Below are positions 1-8,861 of a stretch of DNA of 64,000 nucleotides, one piece after another. The notes under the pieces were generated by a model. It saw only the letters and a list, made by a program, of their open reading frames with translations, was not told the origin of the DNA and made no database searches. The stretch comes from Pseudomonas sp. C1C7 (GTDB taxonomy: Bacteria > Pseudomonadota > Gammaproteobacteria > Pseudomonadales > Pseudomonadaceae). The number at the start of each line of letters is the position of its first letter. The first letter of the stretch is position 1. The stretch covers positions 172,130 through 236,129 of the forward strand of contig NZ_JABFMP010000002.1 of NCBI RefSeq assembly GCF_013359595.1, read 5' to 3'. Position numbers and translations under genes: made by a program.

Positions 1-1
1 G

Positions 2-931
2 AAGATGCAGGAGCCGCAATTCTCCGGCCAGACCAAGGAGCGTTTGTCGTCCCGTGAAGCGGCGGCGTTCGTTTCCGGTGTGGTCAAGGACGCCTTCAGC
101 CTGTGGCTCAACGCCCATCCGGAAACCGGCCTGGCGCTGGCGGAACTGGCGATCAACAACGCCGGCCGTCGTCTGAAGGCCAGCAAGAAAGTCGAGCGCA
201 AGCGCATCACCCAGGGACCGGCATTGCCGGGCAAGCTCGCCGACTGCGCCGGGCAGGACCCGATGCGTTCCGAGCTGTTCCTGGTGGAAGGTGACTCCGC
301 CGGCGGTTCGGCCAAGCAGGCGCGGGATAAAGAGTTCCAGGCGATCCTGCCGTTGCGCGGCAAGATCCTCAACACCTGGGAAGTCGACGGCAGCGAAGTG
401 CTCGCCAGCCAGGAAGTGCACAACATCGCCGTGGCGATCGGTGTCGATCCGGGCGCAGCGGACATGAGCCAGTTGCGCTACGGCAAGATCTGCATTCTCG
501 CCGACGCCGACTCCGACGGACTGCACATCGCGACGCTGCTGTGCGCATTGTTCGTCCAGCATTTCCGCGCGCTGGTCGAAGCCGGTCACGTCTACGTCGC
601 CATGCCGCCGCTGTACCGCATCGACCTGGGCAAGGAAATCTACTACGCCCTGGACGAAGCCGAGCGCGATGGCATCCTCGACCGTCTGGTTGCCGAGAAG
701 AAACGCGGCAAGCCACAGGTCACCCGATTCAAGGGCCTGGGCGAAATGAACCCGCCGCAGCTGCGTGAAACCACCATGGATCCGAACACCCGACGTCTGG
801 TGCAACTGACCCTGGGCGAAGATTTCGCCACGACCTCGGAAATGATGGACATGCTGCTGGCGAAAAAACGCGCCGGCGACCGCAAAACCTGGCTGGAGTC
901 CAAGGGCAACCTGGCCGAGGTGCTGAGCTGA
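2..931 (+). CDS. parE: DNA topoisomerase IV subunit B (ParE), C-terminal part
   Basis: ParE is the ATPase and TOPRIM subunit of topoisomerase IV, which with ParC unlinks daughter chromosomes. The gene enters from beyond the left edge, so the N-terminal GHKL ATPase domain is missing here. About 310 residues remain: the end of the transducer domain, the TOPRIM motif EGDSAGGSAKQARD, the metal-binding DADSDGLHI (GyrB proteins usually read DADVDGAHI, so this favours ParE) and the C-terminal MNPPQLRETTMDP segment. The stop codon shares one base with the next start. The presence of parC 1.5 kb downstream supports the call over gyrB. Confidence 0.97.
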   Translation, partial: KMQEPQFSGQTKERLSSREAAAFVSGVVKDAFSLWLNAHPETGLALAELAINNAGRRLKASKKVERKRITQGPALPGKLADCAGQDPMRSELFLVEGDSAGGSAKQARDKEFQAILPLRGKILNTWEVDGSEVLASQEVHNIAVAIGVDPGAADMSQLRYGKICILADADSDGLHIATLLCALFVQHFRALVEAGHVYVAMPPLYRIDLGKEIYYALDEAERDGILDRLVAEKKRGKPQVTRFKGLGEMNPPQLRETTMDPNTRRLVQLTLGEDFATTSEMMDMLLAKKRAGDRKTWLESKGNLAEVLS

Positions 932-1920
932 TGCGTCAGGGCCTGGCCCTGGCGTGTGCGTTGCTGCTGACCTCGATCACGGTCTCTGCCGAACCGGCAC
1001 CCCAACTGCGACTGTTGTCCGAGCATGCCGTCGATGGCATGCGCGGCGGCAACCTGTCGGGGCTGGCCCAATGCGGCAAGGAGCTGTGGGCGGTTTCCGA
1101 TCGCGACGACGACCAGATTTACCGTCTGCCCACTGGCGACGGTGTCTGGCACGCTGAAACCGTGGGCATTGGTGTCCCGCCGGTGCCCGATAGTGGTTTG
1201 CCCTGGGGCCTGCGCGCTCGCGCCTGGGTCGCCTCGTTCGTGCGGGGCGGCGATCTGGATTTCGAAGGCATTACCTGCGACAGCGCCGGCAATCGCTACG
1301 TGGTCAGCGAGGCCCATGCCGCCGTGCTGCAGATTCCGCCAACGGGGCCGACTTCCTGGCTGAAGATTTCGCCGCTGATGGTTCGTGAAGCGCGGGCCAG
1401 GGGCATGTTGCTGAACTTCAATGCGGTGTTCGAAGGCCTGGCGATCAATCCTGAAGGTGACCAACTGTGGTTGGCCGCCGAGCGCGAGAGCCGCGGATTG
1501 CTGCTGATCAAGCGCAAGCAGACGGTCTGGGATTGCGATGGCGGCTGCGTGCTGCTGAGCGAAGCCGGAAAGGAAATGCAGCCTGCGCAGTTTCCGGGCG
1601 CCAAGCCGATGCCCCGGGATTTCGCCGACCTGTCGCTGTACAACGGCAAGCTGTTTACCCTCGAACGCAATGCGTACGAGATCTGCCGTCGTGACACGGT
1701 GACAGCCAAGGTCGAGCGCTGCTGGTCGTTTGCCGAGGATGCGTTGCAGGAACATCGTCGTTATCCACAGTCGTTCGGGTTGGCGGAAGCTTTGGTCATC
1801 GACGAACAGGGCGCCTGGATTGGCATCGACAACAACAACGATGCCCGCGCCGATGGCGAGGATCGCCCGATCGTCTGGCGTTTCGCCGCGCCCGAGGGCG
1901 GCTGGAGCGCCAAGCCGTGA
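931..1920 (+). CDS. Esterase-like activity of phytase family protein, exported
   Basis: 329 residues with an N-terminal signal peptide (hydrophobic residues about 5-18, cleavage expected near Ala20). The rest resembles the phytase-like beta-propeller esterase family (PF13449 type): repeated segments such as NLSGLAQCGKELWAVSDRDDDQIY and GDLDFEGITCDSAGNRYVVSE, followed by FEGLAINPEGDQLWLAAERE. Substrate unknown; the family name rests on similarity, not on a tested reaction. The ATG overlaps the parE stop by one base, so it is translated from the parE transcript. A gene of this kind between parE and parC is usual in Pseudomonas; no link with DNA topology is evident. Confidence 0.8.
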   Translation: MRQGLALACALLLTSITVSAEPAPQLRLLSEHAVDGMRGGNLSGLAQCGKELWAVSDRDDDQIYRLPTGDGVWHAETVGIGVPPVPDSGLPWGLRARAWVASFVRGGDLDFEGITCDSAGNRYVVSEAHAAVLQIPPTGPTSWLKISPLMVREARARGMLLNFNAVFEGLAINPEGDQLWLAAERESRGLLLIKRKQTVWDCDGGCVLLSEAGKEMQPAQFPGAKPMPRDFADLSLYNGKLFTLERNAYEICRRDTVTAKVERCWSFAEDALQEHRRYPQSFGLAEALVIDEQGAWIGIDNNNDARADGEDRPIVWRFAAPEGGWSAKP

Positions 1921-2441
1921 GCCGGCAAACCCCGGGGCAGCGTGCCGGTCGGGTGATGCTGGTGCTGGCGTGGTGTGCCGCGCTGTTTCTGGCGACGCGA
2001 TTTTTTGGCCAGTGGGAAGAGCGCCAGCAGAACCCGAATGTGGTGGTCAGCTCGGAGCAGGGCGATGGTTTCATCGAGGTGAAACTGGCCAGCAACGCCC
2101 AGGGGCATTTCGTCGCCAGCGGCCATATCAACGGCCAGCCGGTGGACTTCATGCTCGACACCGGGGCGACTGACGTGGCGATCCCGGCGCAATTGGCCGA
2201 GCGCCTGAAGCTGGAAGAAGGTTTCGGTGTGACCTTGAGCACGGCCAATGGCCTGAGCCAGGGCTATCGCACCCGTATCGACCGCCTGCAACTGGGCGAC
2301 ATCGTGCTGCGGGACGTCCGTGCACTGGTGGCACCCGGCCTGCATGGCGACCAGGTGCTGCTCGGCATGAGCGCCCTGAACAAACTTGAATTTACCCAGC
2401 GCGGTGGCACCATGCTGCTGCGCCAGACAACGAACCGATGA
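1917..2441 (+). CDS. Retropepsin-like aspartic protease, membrane-anchored
   Basis: 174 residues starting at GTG (the GTGA overlap with the preceding stop fixes the start). One membrane segment, residues about 13-30, is followed by a periplasmic retropepsin-like domain. The catalytic motif is [10 protein letters not shown] at residues 81-90, after [11 protein letters not shown] later [12 protein letters not shown] block matches the TIGR02281/gag-aspartyl type family. Retropepsins of this size act as homodimers, each monomer giving one Asp. The target protein is unknown. Third gene of the parE-parC operon. Confidence 0.82.
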   Translation: MSRQTPGQRAGRVMLVLAWCAALFLATRFFGQWEERQQNPNVVVSSEQGDGFIEVKLASNAQGHFVASGHINGQPVDFMLDTGATDVAIPAQLAERLKLEEGFGVTLSTANGLSQGYRTRIDRLQLGDIVLRDVRALVAPGLHGDQVLLGMSALNKLEFTQRGGTMLLRQTTNR

Positions 2442-2448
2442 GGCCCGC

Positions 2449-4713
2449 ATGAGCGACATTCTTGCAGACAGCTTAGATGGCGTAGAACGCCGATCGCTGG
2501 CTGACTTCACCGAAAATGCCTACCTCAACTACTCCATGTACGTGATCATGGACCGTGCCCTGCCGCATATCGGCGACGGCCTGAAGCCCGTACAACGGCG
2601 CATCGTCTATGCCATGAGCGAGTTGGGTCTGGATGCCGACTCCAAGCACAAGAAATCGGCGCGTACCGTCGGTGACGTGCTCGGCAAGTTCCACCCCCAC
2701 GGCGATTCGGCCTGCTACGAAGCCATGGTCCTGATGGCCCAGCCGTTCAGCTATCGCTACACGCTGGTGGACGGCCAGGGCAACTGGGGTGCGCCGGACG
2801 ATCCCAAATCCTTCGCCGCCATGCGTTATACCGAAGCGCGGCTGTCGCGCTATTCCGAGGTGCTGCTCAGCGAACTGGGTCAGGGCACCGCCGACTGGGG
2901 CCCGAACTTCGACGGCACCCTCGACGAGCCTCTGGTGTTGCCGGCGCGTCTGCCGAACATCCTCCTCAACGGCACCACCGGCATCGCCGTGGGCATGGCC
3001 ACCGACGTTCCGCCGCACAACCTGCGGGAAGTCGCCAGCGCCTGCGTGCGCCTGCTCGATGAGCCCAAGGCCACGGTCGAGCAGCTCTGCGAACACATCC
3101 AGGGCCCGGATTATCCGACCGAAGCGGAAATCATCACGCCGCGCGCCGAACTGCAGAAAATCTACGAAACCGGTCGTGGTTCGGTGCGCATGCGCGCCGT
3201 TTATCACATCGAAGACGGCGATATCGTCGTCACCGCGCTGCCGCATCAGGTATCCGGGGCCAAGGTCCTGGAGCAGATCGCCGCGATGATGCAGGCCAAG
3301 CCGTCCAAGGCGCCGCAAGTGGCGGACCTGCGTGACGAGTCGGACCACGAGAACCCGTGCCGCATCGTGATCATCCCGGTCAACAGCCGCGTCGATCATG
3401 AAGCGCTGATGCAGCACCTGTTCGCCACCACCGATCTGGAGTCCAGCTACCGGGTCAACGTCAACATCATCGGCCTGGACGGCAAGCCGCAGCTGAAGAA
3501 CCTGCGCGCGTTGCTGGTGGAATGGCTGGAATTCCGTGTGCTGACCGTCCGTCGCCGCCTGCAATTCCGCCTCGACAAGGTCGAGCGTCGCCTGCACCTG
3601 TTGGACGGTTTGCTGATCGCTTACCTCAACCTGGATGAAGTGATCCACATTATCCGTACCGAGGATCAACCGCGGGCCAAGCTGATCGAGCGTTTCGCCC
3701 TGAGCGAAATCCAGGCCGACTACATCCTCGACACCCGTTTGCGTCAGTTGGCGCGACTGGAAGAAATGAAGCTGCGCTCCGAGCAGGACGAACTGCTCAA
3801 GGAACAAGCCAAGCTGCAAGCCCTGCTGAGCAGCGAAGCCAAGCTGAAGAAGCTGGTGCGCAGCGAGCTGATCAAGGACGCCGAAACTTATGGCGACGAC
3901 CGTCGGTCGCCAATCGTCGAGCGCGCCGAAGCCAAGGCCCTGACCGAAACCGAGCTGCTGCCGAACGAGAAAATCACCGTCGTGCTATCGGAAAAAGGCT
4001 GGGTACGTTCGGCCAAGGGTCATGAAATCGACGCCACCGGTCTTTCCTACAAGGCCGGCGATGGCTTCAAGACCTCGGCGGCGGGGCGCTCCAACCAGTT
4101 TGCGGTGTTTATCGACTCCACCGGTCGCAGCTATTCGGTGGCCGCGCATACCTTGCCTTCGGCCCGTGGCCAGGGCGAACCGCTGACCGGTCGTCTGACG
4201 CCACCGCCAGGGGCGAGTTTCGAATGCGTGCTGATGCCTGAAGACGATGCGCTGTATGTCATCGCTTCCGACGCCGGTTACGGTTTCGTGGTCAAGGGTG
4301 AAGACCTGCAGGCCAAGAACAAGGCGGGCAAGGCGCTGTTGAGCCTGCCGAACAACGCCAAAGTGATCGCGCCGCGCCCGGTGGCCGATCGCGAGCAGAA
4401 CTGGCTGGCGTCGGTGACCACCGAAGGTCGCCTGCTGATCTTCAAGATCAGCGATCTGCCACAATTAGGTAAGGGCAAAGGCAACAAGATCATCGGGATT
4501 TCCGGTGAGCGGGTAGCCACTCGCGAAGAGTTTGTCACGGACATCGCCGTCATACCGGAAGGCGCCACCTTGGTGCTGCAGGCCGGAAAACGTACCTTGT
4601 CGCTGAAAGCGGACGACCTCGAACACTACAAGGGTGAACGTGGGCGTCGTGGCAACAAATTGCCACGTGGCTTCCAGCGGGTGGATGCGCTGCTCGTCGA
4701 AAACCTCAATTAA
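2449..4713 (+). CDS. parC: DNA topoisomerase IV subunit A (ParC)
   Basis: 754 residues, the usual length. ParC is the DNA cleavage subunit of topoisomerase IV. The start is [15 protein letters not shown]; an in-frame ATG 21 codons upstream lies inside the protease gene and lacks conserved sequence. The winged-helix cleavage domain carries the catalytic tyrosine in [15 protein letters not shown] (Tyr127). The quinolone-resistance region reads [10 protein letters not shown] with Ser87 and Glu91, the wild-type residues (E. coli Ser80 and Glu84). The C-terminal half contains the beta-pinwheel blades (repeats such as [15 protein letters not shown]). A hairpin terminator follows at once. Confidence 0.98.
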   Translation: MSDILADSLDGVERRSLADFTENAYLNYSMYVIMDRALPHIGDGLKPVQRRIVYAMSELGLDADSKHKKSARTVGDVLGKFHPHGDSACYEAMVLMAQPFSYRYTLVDGQGNWGAPDDPKSFAAMRYTEARLSRYSEVLLSELGQGTADWGPNFDGTLDEPLVLPARLPNILLNGTTGIAVGMATDVPPHNLREVASACVRLLDEPKATVEQLCEHIQGPDYPTEAEIITPRAELQKIYETGRGSVRMRAVYHIEDGDIVVTALPHQVSGAKVLEQIAAMMQAKPSKAPQVADLRDESDHENPCRIVIIPVNSRVDHEALMQHLFATTDLESSYRVNVNIIGLDGKPQLKNLRALLVEWLEFRVLTVRRRLQFRLDKVERRLHLLDGLLIAYLNLDEVIHIIRTEDQPRAKLIERFALSEIQADYILDTRLRQLARLEEMKLRSEQDELLKEQAKLQALLSSEAKLKKLVRSELIKDAETYGDDRRSPIVERAEAKALTETELLPNEKITVVLSEKGWVRSAKGHEIDATGLSYKAGDGFKTSAAGRSNQFAVFIDSTGRSYSVAAHTLPSARGQGEPLTGRLTPPPGASFECVLMPEDDALYVIASDAGYGFVVKGEDLQAKNKAGKALLSLPNNAKVIAPRPVADREQNWLASVTTEGRLLIFKISDLPQLGKGKGNKIIGISGERVATREEFVTDIAVIPEGATLVLQAGKRTLSLKADDLEHYKGERGRRGNKLPRGFQRVDALLVENLN

Positions 4714-4722
4714 GCGTCCTAG

Positions 4723-4762
4723 AGCGCCGGATCTACGATTTAACGCGTAGTTCGGCGCTTTG
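4723..4762 (+). terminator. Terminator-like hairpin after parC
   Basis: AGCGCCG and CTACG on the left pair with CGTAG and CGGCGCT on the right around an AT-rich loop, followed by a short T run. It likely ends the parE-parC transcript. Confidence 0.6.
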
Positions 4763-4889
4763 GCGCTGGAGTCGGAGCGCATATTCACGGATGATATGCC
4801 CTTTCAAGCGCCGGCGTGGCCGAGCGTTCTTCATATTTATTGAGTATTTTCACTGTGGTCGGCCTTATGGCGATCACCTGGATGGGACG

Positions 4890-5606
4890 ATGACTGCTCT
4901 GCGCCTTCCTTTTATTCTCATGCTCGCCGGCCTTCTTGGCTTGGCGGGTTGCAGCGTGCACCAGCCGGTGTCGTTGTATCAACTGGACAGCGGAAGTCCG
5001 GTTCAGCCTGCGCAAAGCGCGGGCATGGCAGTTTTGCTGGGTCCGGTAACCGTTGCAGACTATCTACAGCGTGAAACCCTGCTGCAGCGTCAGCCTGACG
5101 GCAGCCTGCAGGCTTCGACCGATGGTCGCTGGGCGGGTAGCCTGTCTTCGGACATTGATCAATTGCTGTTGCGTCAGGTGTCCGGTCGCTTGGACAGCCA
5201 ACGCGTTGTGCTGGCGCCGGCTACCGCAGGCTTCACCCCGGATGTTCAGGTTTTGCTGACCATCACTCGCCTGGACTCGGGCCAGAAGCAACCGGCGATC
5301 CTCGATGCGCAGTGGCGTTTGATTGACCGTCGTGGTCAGGTGCGTGACAACCGCATCATTCACCTTCAGGAACAACACGCCGGCACCACGGCCGCCCAGG
5401 TTCAGGCGCAGGGTGCGTTGCTGCAGAAACTCGCTGAACAGCTGTCGGTGGCGCTCAAGCCGCTGGCCAACCAGCCACCGGTGGCCGAAGCAGCACCGCG
5501 CAAGGCACCCGCCAAGCCTGTGGCGCCTGCCGCCGAGGCGGAAAAACAGCCGAAGATCCCGATGGCAGCGCCGATCCGCACGGATATGGAAGTGTTCCGC
5601 TTCTAA
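4890..5606 (+). CDS. PqiC-like ABC-type transport auxiliary lipoprotein
   Basis: 238 residues from ATG 4890; an in-frame ATG at 4791 would add 33 non-conserved residues ahead of the signal sequence. A lipoprotein signal peptide ends in the lipobox LAGC (Cys21) followed by Ser, which favours outer-membrane sorting. The body (VSLYQLDSGSP, VLLGPVTVADYLQRETLLQR, WAGSLSSDIDQLLLRQVSGRL) fits the PqiC/DUF330 auxiliary lipoprotein family, which partners MCE-type lipid transport systems. No MCE genes lie next to it here, so the partner is unknown. The last 50 residues are Pro/Ala/Lys-rich. It is read from its own transcript after the parC terminator. Confidence 0.75.
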   Translation: MTALRLPFILMLAGLLGLAGCSVHQPVSLYQLDSGSPVQPAQSAGMAVLLGPVTVADYLQRETLLQRQPDGSLQASTDGRWAGSLSSDIDQLLLRQVSGRLDSQRVVLAPATAGFTPDVQVLLTITRLDSGQKQPAILDAQWRLIDRRGQVRDNRIIHLQEQHAGTTAAQVQAQGALLQKLAEQLSVALKPLANQPPVAEAAPRKAPAKPVAPAAEAEKQPKIPMAAPIRTDMEVFRF

Positions 5607-5623
5607 GGTCGTTGATTCATTCC

Positions 5624-5651
5624 AAAGCCCGCCTTGTGCGGGCTTTGTTGT
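5624..5651 (+). terminator. Rho-independent terminator of the lipoprotein gene
   Basis: AAAGCCCGC-cttgt-GCGGGCTTT followed by GTTGTTT. Strong GC stem with a T-rich tail, 18 bases after the stop codon. Confidence 0.85.
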
Positions 5652-5683
5652 TTCTGCAGGGTTGAGATTTTCAGTGGCTGTTC

Positions 5684-5775
5684 CGGCCCCTTCGCGGGCA
5701 AGCCTCGCTCCTACAGGAGCACGGACTCAGCTACGTCCACCCGTGCAGGAGCGGGCTTGCCCGCGAAGAGGCCGG
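5684..5775. repeat. REP doublet, family A
   Basis: Two inverted arms, 'ttcgcgggcaagcctcgctc' on the left and 'gcaggagcgggcttgcccgc' on the right, separated by about 30 bases. It has the same arm design as the doublets at 43.9 and 61.3 kb. Confidence 0.85.
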
Positions 5776-5794
5776 TGCAGCCAACAAAGAAGCC

Positions 5795-5829
5795 AAAAGA
5801 TCGCAGCCTTCGGCAGCTCCTGCAGGGGG
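5795..5829. repeat. Single family B repeat arm
   Basis: 'aaaagatcgcagccttcggc' continuing 'agctcctgcagggg'. It is one arm of the hairpin found as inverted pairs elsewhere in the window; no partner arm is present here. Confidence 0.8.
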
Positions 5830-5865
5830 CGGTGTCGCCCGCAATATTTGTGTTCAACACAACAA

Positions 5866-5898
5866 CCCTGTGGGAGCGAGCTTGCCCGCGATAGCGCC
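5866..5898. repeat. Single REP arm, family A
   Basis: 'ctgtgggagcgagcttgccc' followed by 'gcgatagcg'; a single unpaired arm. Confidence 0.75.
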
Positions 5899-5910
5899 AC
5901 TCCAGACAAC

Positions 5911-5948
5911 AAAAAAGCCCGCAGACAATCGCTCATCTGCGGGCTTTT
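5911..5948 (-). terminator. Terminator of the Smp-like gene
   Basis: AAAAAAGCCCGCAGA and TCTGCGGGCTTTT form a strong stem with A/T flanks on both sides, so it can act on either strand. It lies 18 bases beyond the minus-strand stop codon. Confidence 0.85.
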
Positions 5949-5966
5949 CTACATCAAGGCTGGCTG

Positions 5967-7448
5967 TCAGGCCCGGCGCTCATGCATCCGCGCCAATTGC
6001 CGCTCAAGCATCGACGGATAAGGCTCCATCAACCGCTCCACACAGCAAGCCCCCTCAGGGCTGGCGATCGGCCGGATACGCGCACGCTGGCGAATCAACG
6101 CATCGTCGCTGATCTTGCGCTCCACCAGCAGCAGGTTACGGCTGTGCTGCGACAGGGCCAGGGCGTCCTGGGCCGGGTCGGTCAGCAGCAGGTCGATCTG
6201 GCTCAGGCCGAACAGCTCGTCACCCAGGGTCAGGCCCAACTGCAATTGCAGGGTGATGCCGCTGTCGGCGACTTCGATCTGTAACTGATGACCCAGCGCC
6301 CGCAGCAGCTCACCGCAGCAAATGGCGTTGGTCAGGTAGTCGTCGCCGCTGTCCTCGGTGTGGAACAGCATCAGCGTGCTGCCATCGTTCAGGGTGTGCA
6401 GCTCGCTCTGGTAGAGCGACGCGGCCTGATCAAGGCAGTCGCGGTAGCGCTTGAGCAGTTCTTCCAGGCGAGTGCGGGGCAGGCGACGCAGTTGCTCCTG
6501 AGAACCCAGCTGCACGGCCAGAACGGCACTGTGTTGCGGCACATTGGATTTGACCGGCGTTTTTACCGGGCTGTCCTCTGACTCATCGAGCAGATCGGCG
6601 AACGCATCATCGTCATCATCATCGACGGTGCTGACCGCGCGCCGTGGCGCAGCCTTGACGGCGGTCAACGGACGGCCTTCGTCAAAGCCAGGTTCTGCAT
6701 CGTCGTAACCGTTGTCGTCGAACTCGGGCTCCGGTTCAGGCTCCGGTTCGGCAGGTTCCGGTGCGAAGTCGGCGTGCAGCTGGCGCGCCAGGTCGCCGAT
6801 CTCGTCCTGACGCTCGATGCCAGGGGTGTGCTCGTCGATACGGCGCAACCACACCCGCAACTGCAACAGAGGCGTGGTGATGTGACGGCCCAGGCGCAGG
6901 CTCAAGGCCAGCGACAGTGCCAGCAGGATCGCGCTCAGGATGCCCATGCTCTGCAGGCTGATGGTCATCGGCTGCTGGAACTGGTCCATGTCCAGGCTGA
7001 TGCGCAGCTGGCCGGCGGTCACGTCCTGGAAGGTGATCTTGCTCTGATAGATGCCTTCGGCCTCGCCCAGCAGGCCGTGCTTGGGACGCTGACCGGCTTC
7101 GGCAAGGATGCGGTTATCCATGCTGTAGATGGCAGCGTGGGCCACCAGCTTGTTCTTGGTCAGGTTATTGAGCAGCACATTGAGGCTGAGAATGTCGTTG
7201 GACACCAGCAGCTCGGTGGCGGAGGTGGCGGTCTGCGTGGTCAGGCTTTCACCCAGCGCATCCGCCTGCTCGTGCATGGCCTGCTTGAACTGCAAGCCCA
7301 TCACACCGGCATAGATCACCAGGGCCAGGGCGACCAGGATCACGTTATGGCTGGCAATGCGCAATGCAATCGGTACACGGCGGTGGCGCAGTGCCCGGAA
7401 GATCAGCAGGAAGAAGTTATCGGTTTTTACTGGCGTGGGCCGGTTCAC
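5967..7448 (-). CDS. Smp/YtjB (AhpA) family membrane protein with C-terminal cyclase-like domain
   Basis: 493 residues from a GTG start (MNRPTPVKTDNFFLL); upstream in-frame sequence runs antisense into serB and is not used. Two membrane segments, about 34-52 and 168-187, bracket a periplasmic sensor-like region; a HAMP-like segment follows (LRLGRHITTPLLQLRVWLRRIDE). Then come an acidic linker (EPAEPEPEPEPEF and a DDDDDD run) and a roughly 170-residue domain. That domain has cyclase-like blocks (LNDGSTLMLFH, LQLQLGLTLGDELFG, ALALSQHSRNLLLVE). The E. coli Smp next to serB is much shorter (about 214 residues). Divergent from serB, as in enterobacteria. Function unknown. Confidence 0.75.
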   Translation of the reverse strand: MNRPTPVKTDNFFLLIFRALRHRRVPIALRIASHNVILVALALVIYAGVMGLQFKQAMHEQADALGESLTTQTATSATELLVSNDILSLNVLLNNLTKNKLVAHAAIYSMDNRILAEAGQRPKHGLLGEAEGIYQSKITFQDVTAGQLRISLDMDQFQQPMTISLQSMGILSAILLALSLALSLRLGRHITTPLLQLRVWLRRIDEHTPGIERQDEIGDLARQLHADFAPEPAEPEPEPEPEFDDNGYDDAEPGFDEGRPLTAVKAAPRRAVSTVDDDDDDAFADLLDESEDSPVKTPVKSNVPQHSAVLAVQLGSQEQLRRLPRTRLEELLKRYRDCLDQAASLYQSELHTLNDGSTLMLFHTEDSGDDYLTNAICCGELLRALGHQLQIEVADSGITLQLQLGLTLGDELFGLSQIDLLLTDPAQDALALSQHSRNLLLVERKISDDALIRQRARIRPIASPEGACCVERLMEPYPSMLERQLARMHERRA

Positions 7449-7583
7449 TTGAGCTCGGCTCTTTTGTCCGTGAAGTTGACGCGCAGTATAGCGACAGGCC
7501 CTAGACCGGCAAAGCGCTCGCGGTGCCCGATGGTCACTGAAAGTGGGTAGAATGCGGTTTTTTTCCACTTGCGGGGGTGCGCC

Positions 7584-8798
7584 TTGCGCGAAATCGTCCT
7601 GATAAACATCACCGGATCCGATCGTCCGGGTCTGACTGCGGCCATTACCGGCGTTCTGGCCCAGGGTGGTGTGAACATTCTCGACATCGGTCAGGCGGTG
7701 ATCCACGACACCCTGTCGTTCGGCATCCTGGTTGAAATTCCCGACACCGAACAGGGCAAGTCGGTCCTCAAGGACATCCTGTTCAAAGGTTATGAACTGG
7801 ATCAACAGGTGCGCTTCACGCCCGTTTCCGAGCAGGATTACCAGCAGTGGGTCGGCAACCAGGGCAAGAAGCGCCACATCGTGACGCTGCTGACCCGCAA
7901 GGTGACCGCCGGTCAATTGCAGGCCGTGAGCTCGATCACCGCCAAGTACGGCCTGAACATCGATCACATCGATCGCCTGTCCGGGCGCATGCCGCTGGAT
8001 ACTCCGGCCGACAAGGGCAAGGGCTGCATCGAGTTTTCCGTGCGTGGCGAAGCGGCCGATCCGCAGGCCCTGCGCGCCGAATTCCTCAGCGTGGCCCAGG
8101 AGCTGAACGTCGACATCGCCTTCCAGGAAGATTCGCTGTTCCGTCGTAATCGCCGTCTGGCGGTGTTCGACATGGACTCGACCCTGATCGAAGCCGAAGT
8201 CATCGACGAACTGGCCAAGGCCGCCGGCGTGGGCGACAAGGTCTCGGAAATCACCGAGCGGGCCATGGCTGGTGAACTGGATTTCCGGGCCAGCTTCAAG
8301 GAGCGCCTGGCCTTGCTCAAGGGCCTGGATGTCAGCGTGCTGGACTCGATCGGCGCTTCGTTGCGTCTGACCGAGGGCGCCGAAACCCTGTTCGCCGAAC
8401 TCAAGCGCCTGGGCTACAAGACCGCCATTCTGTCAGGCGGCTTCACCTACTTCGCCAAGCAATTGCAGGCCAAGCTGGGCATCGATTATGTGTTCGCCAA
8501 CGAGCTGGAAGTGGTGGACGGCAAGGTGACCGGTGTCGCGGTCGAGCCGATTGTCGATGCGCAGCGCAAGGCTGATCTGCTCAAGGAGTTGGCGGTCAAG
8601 GAAGGTTTGCGTCTGGAGCAGACCATTGCGGTCGGCGACGGCGCCAACGATTTGCCGATGCTGGCGATTGCCGGACTGGGCGTCGCGTTCCGCGCCAAGC
8701 CGCTGGTCAAACAGTCGGCCAAGCAGGCGATCTCGACCCTGGGGCTGGATGGTGTGCTGTACCTGCTGGGCTTCCGCGATCGCGACGGGCAGCTCTAA
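7584..8798 (+). CDS. serB: Phosphoserine phosphatase SerB
   Basis: 404 residues. Last step of serine synthesis: phosphoserine to serine plus phosphate. The start is TTG at 7584 (reading MREIVLINITGSDRPG), chosen because a GGGGG ribosome site lies 6-10 bases upstream; another TTG five codons earlier has no such site. Two ACT domains fill residues about 1-80 and 95-165. The HAD phosphatase domain follows, with the nucleophile motif DMDST at 196-200, ILSGGFTYF in the middle and the metal-binding GDGANDLPML near the end. Enterobacterial SerB is shorter and lacks the second ACT domain. Confidence 0.96.
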   Translation: MREIVLINITGSDRPGLTAAITGVLAQGGVNILDIGQAVIHDTLSFGILVEIPDTEQGKSVLKDILFKGYELDQQVRFTPVSEQDYQQWVGNQGKKRHIVTLLTRKVTAGQLQAVSSITAKYGLNIDHIDRLSGRMPLDTPADKGKGCIEFSVRGEAADPQALRAEFLSVAQELNVDIAFQEDSLFRRNRRLAVFDMDSTLIEAEVIDELAKAAGVGDKVSEITERAMAGELDFRASFKERLALLKGLDVSVLDSIGASLRLTEGAETLFAELKRLGYKTAILSGGFTYFAKQLQAKLGIDYVFANELEVVDGKVTGVAVEPIVDAQRKADLLKELAVKEGLRLEQTIAVGDGANDLPMLAIAGLGVAFRAKPLVKQSAKQAISTLGLDGVLYLLGFRDRDGQL

Positions 8799-8805
8799 CA
8801 CTGCA

Positions 8806-8853
8806 AACCCCATGTGGGAGCTCGCCACAAAGGCCCGCTCCCACATGGGTTTG
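8806..8853. repeat. Inverted repeat/bidirectional terminator between serB and psd
   Basis: AAACCCCATGTGGGAG pairs exactly with CTCCCACATGGGTTT across a short loop. Related to the REP arms and placed between two convergent genes, so it probably terminates both. Confidence 0.7.
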
Positions 8854-8861
8854 CGTCAGAC

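Larger units (their letters stand above)
5607..5966. other. 360-bp gene-free spacer of terminators and REP-type repeats
   Basis: Holds, in order, a terminator for the lipoprotein gene, an inverted pair of family A repeats, a single family B arm, a single family A arm and the terminator of the minus-strand membrane protein gene. I see no coding sequence with a plausible ribosome-binding site. Confidence 0.7.

Noticed and set aside
3..20. ATG at position 5 as the parE start
   Set aside because: The reading frame is open to the window edge and the ATPase domain is missing, so this Met is internal.
2473..3819. 448-codon frame antisense to parC
   Set aside because: Composition artefact opposite a conserved topoisomerase gene.
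5323..6021. 232-codon plus-strand frame over the lipoprotein end and spacer
   Set aside because: It crosses a terminator and several repeats and has Arg/Ser-rich low-complexity translation.
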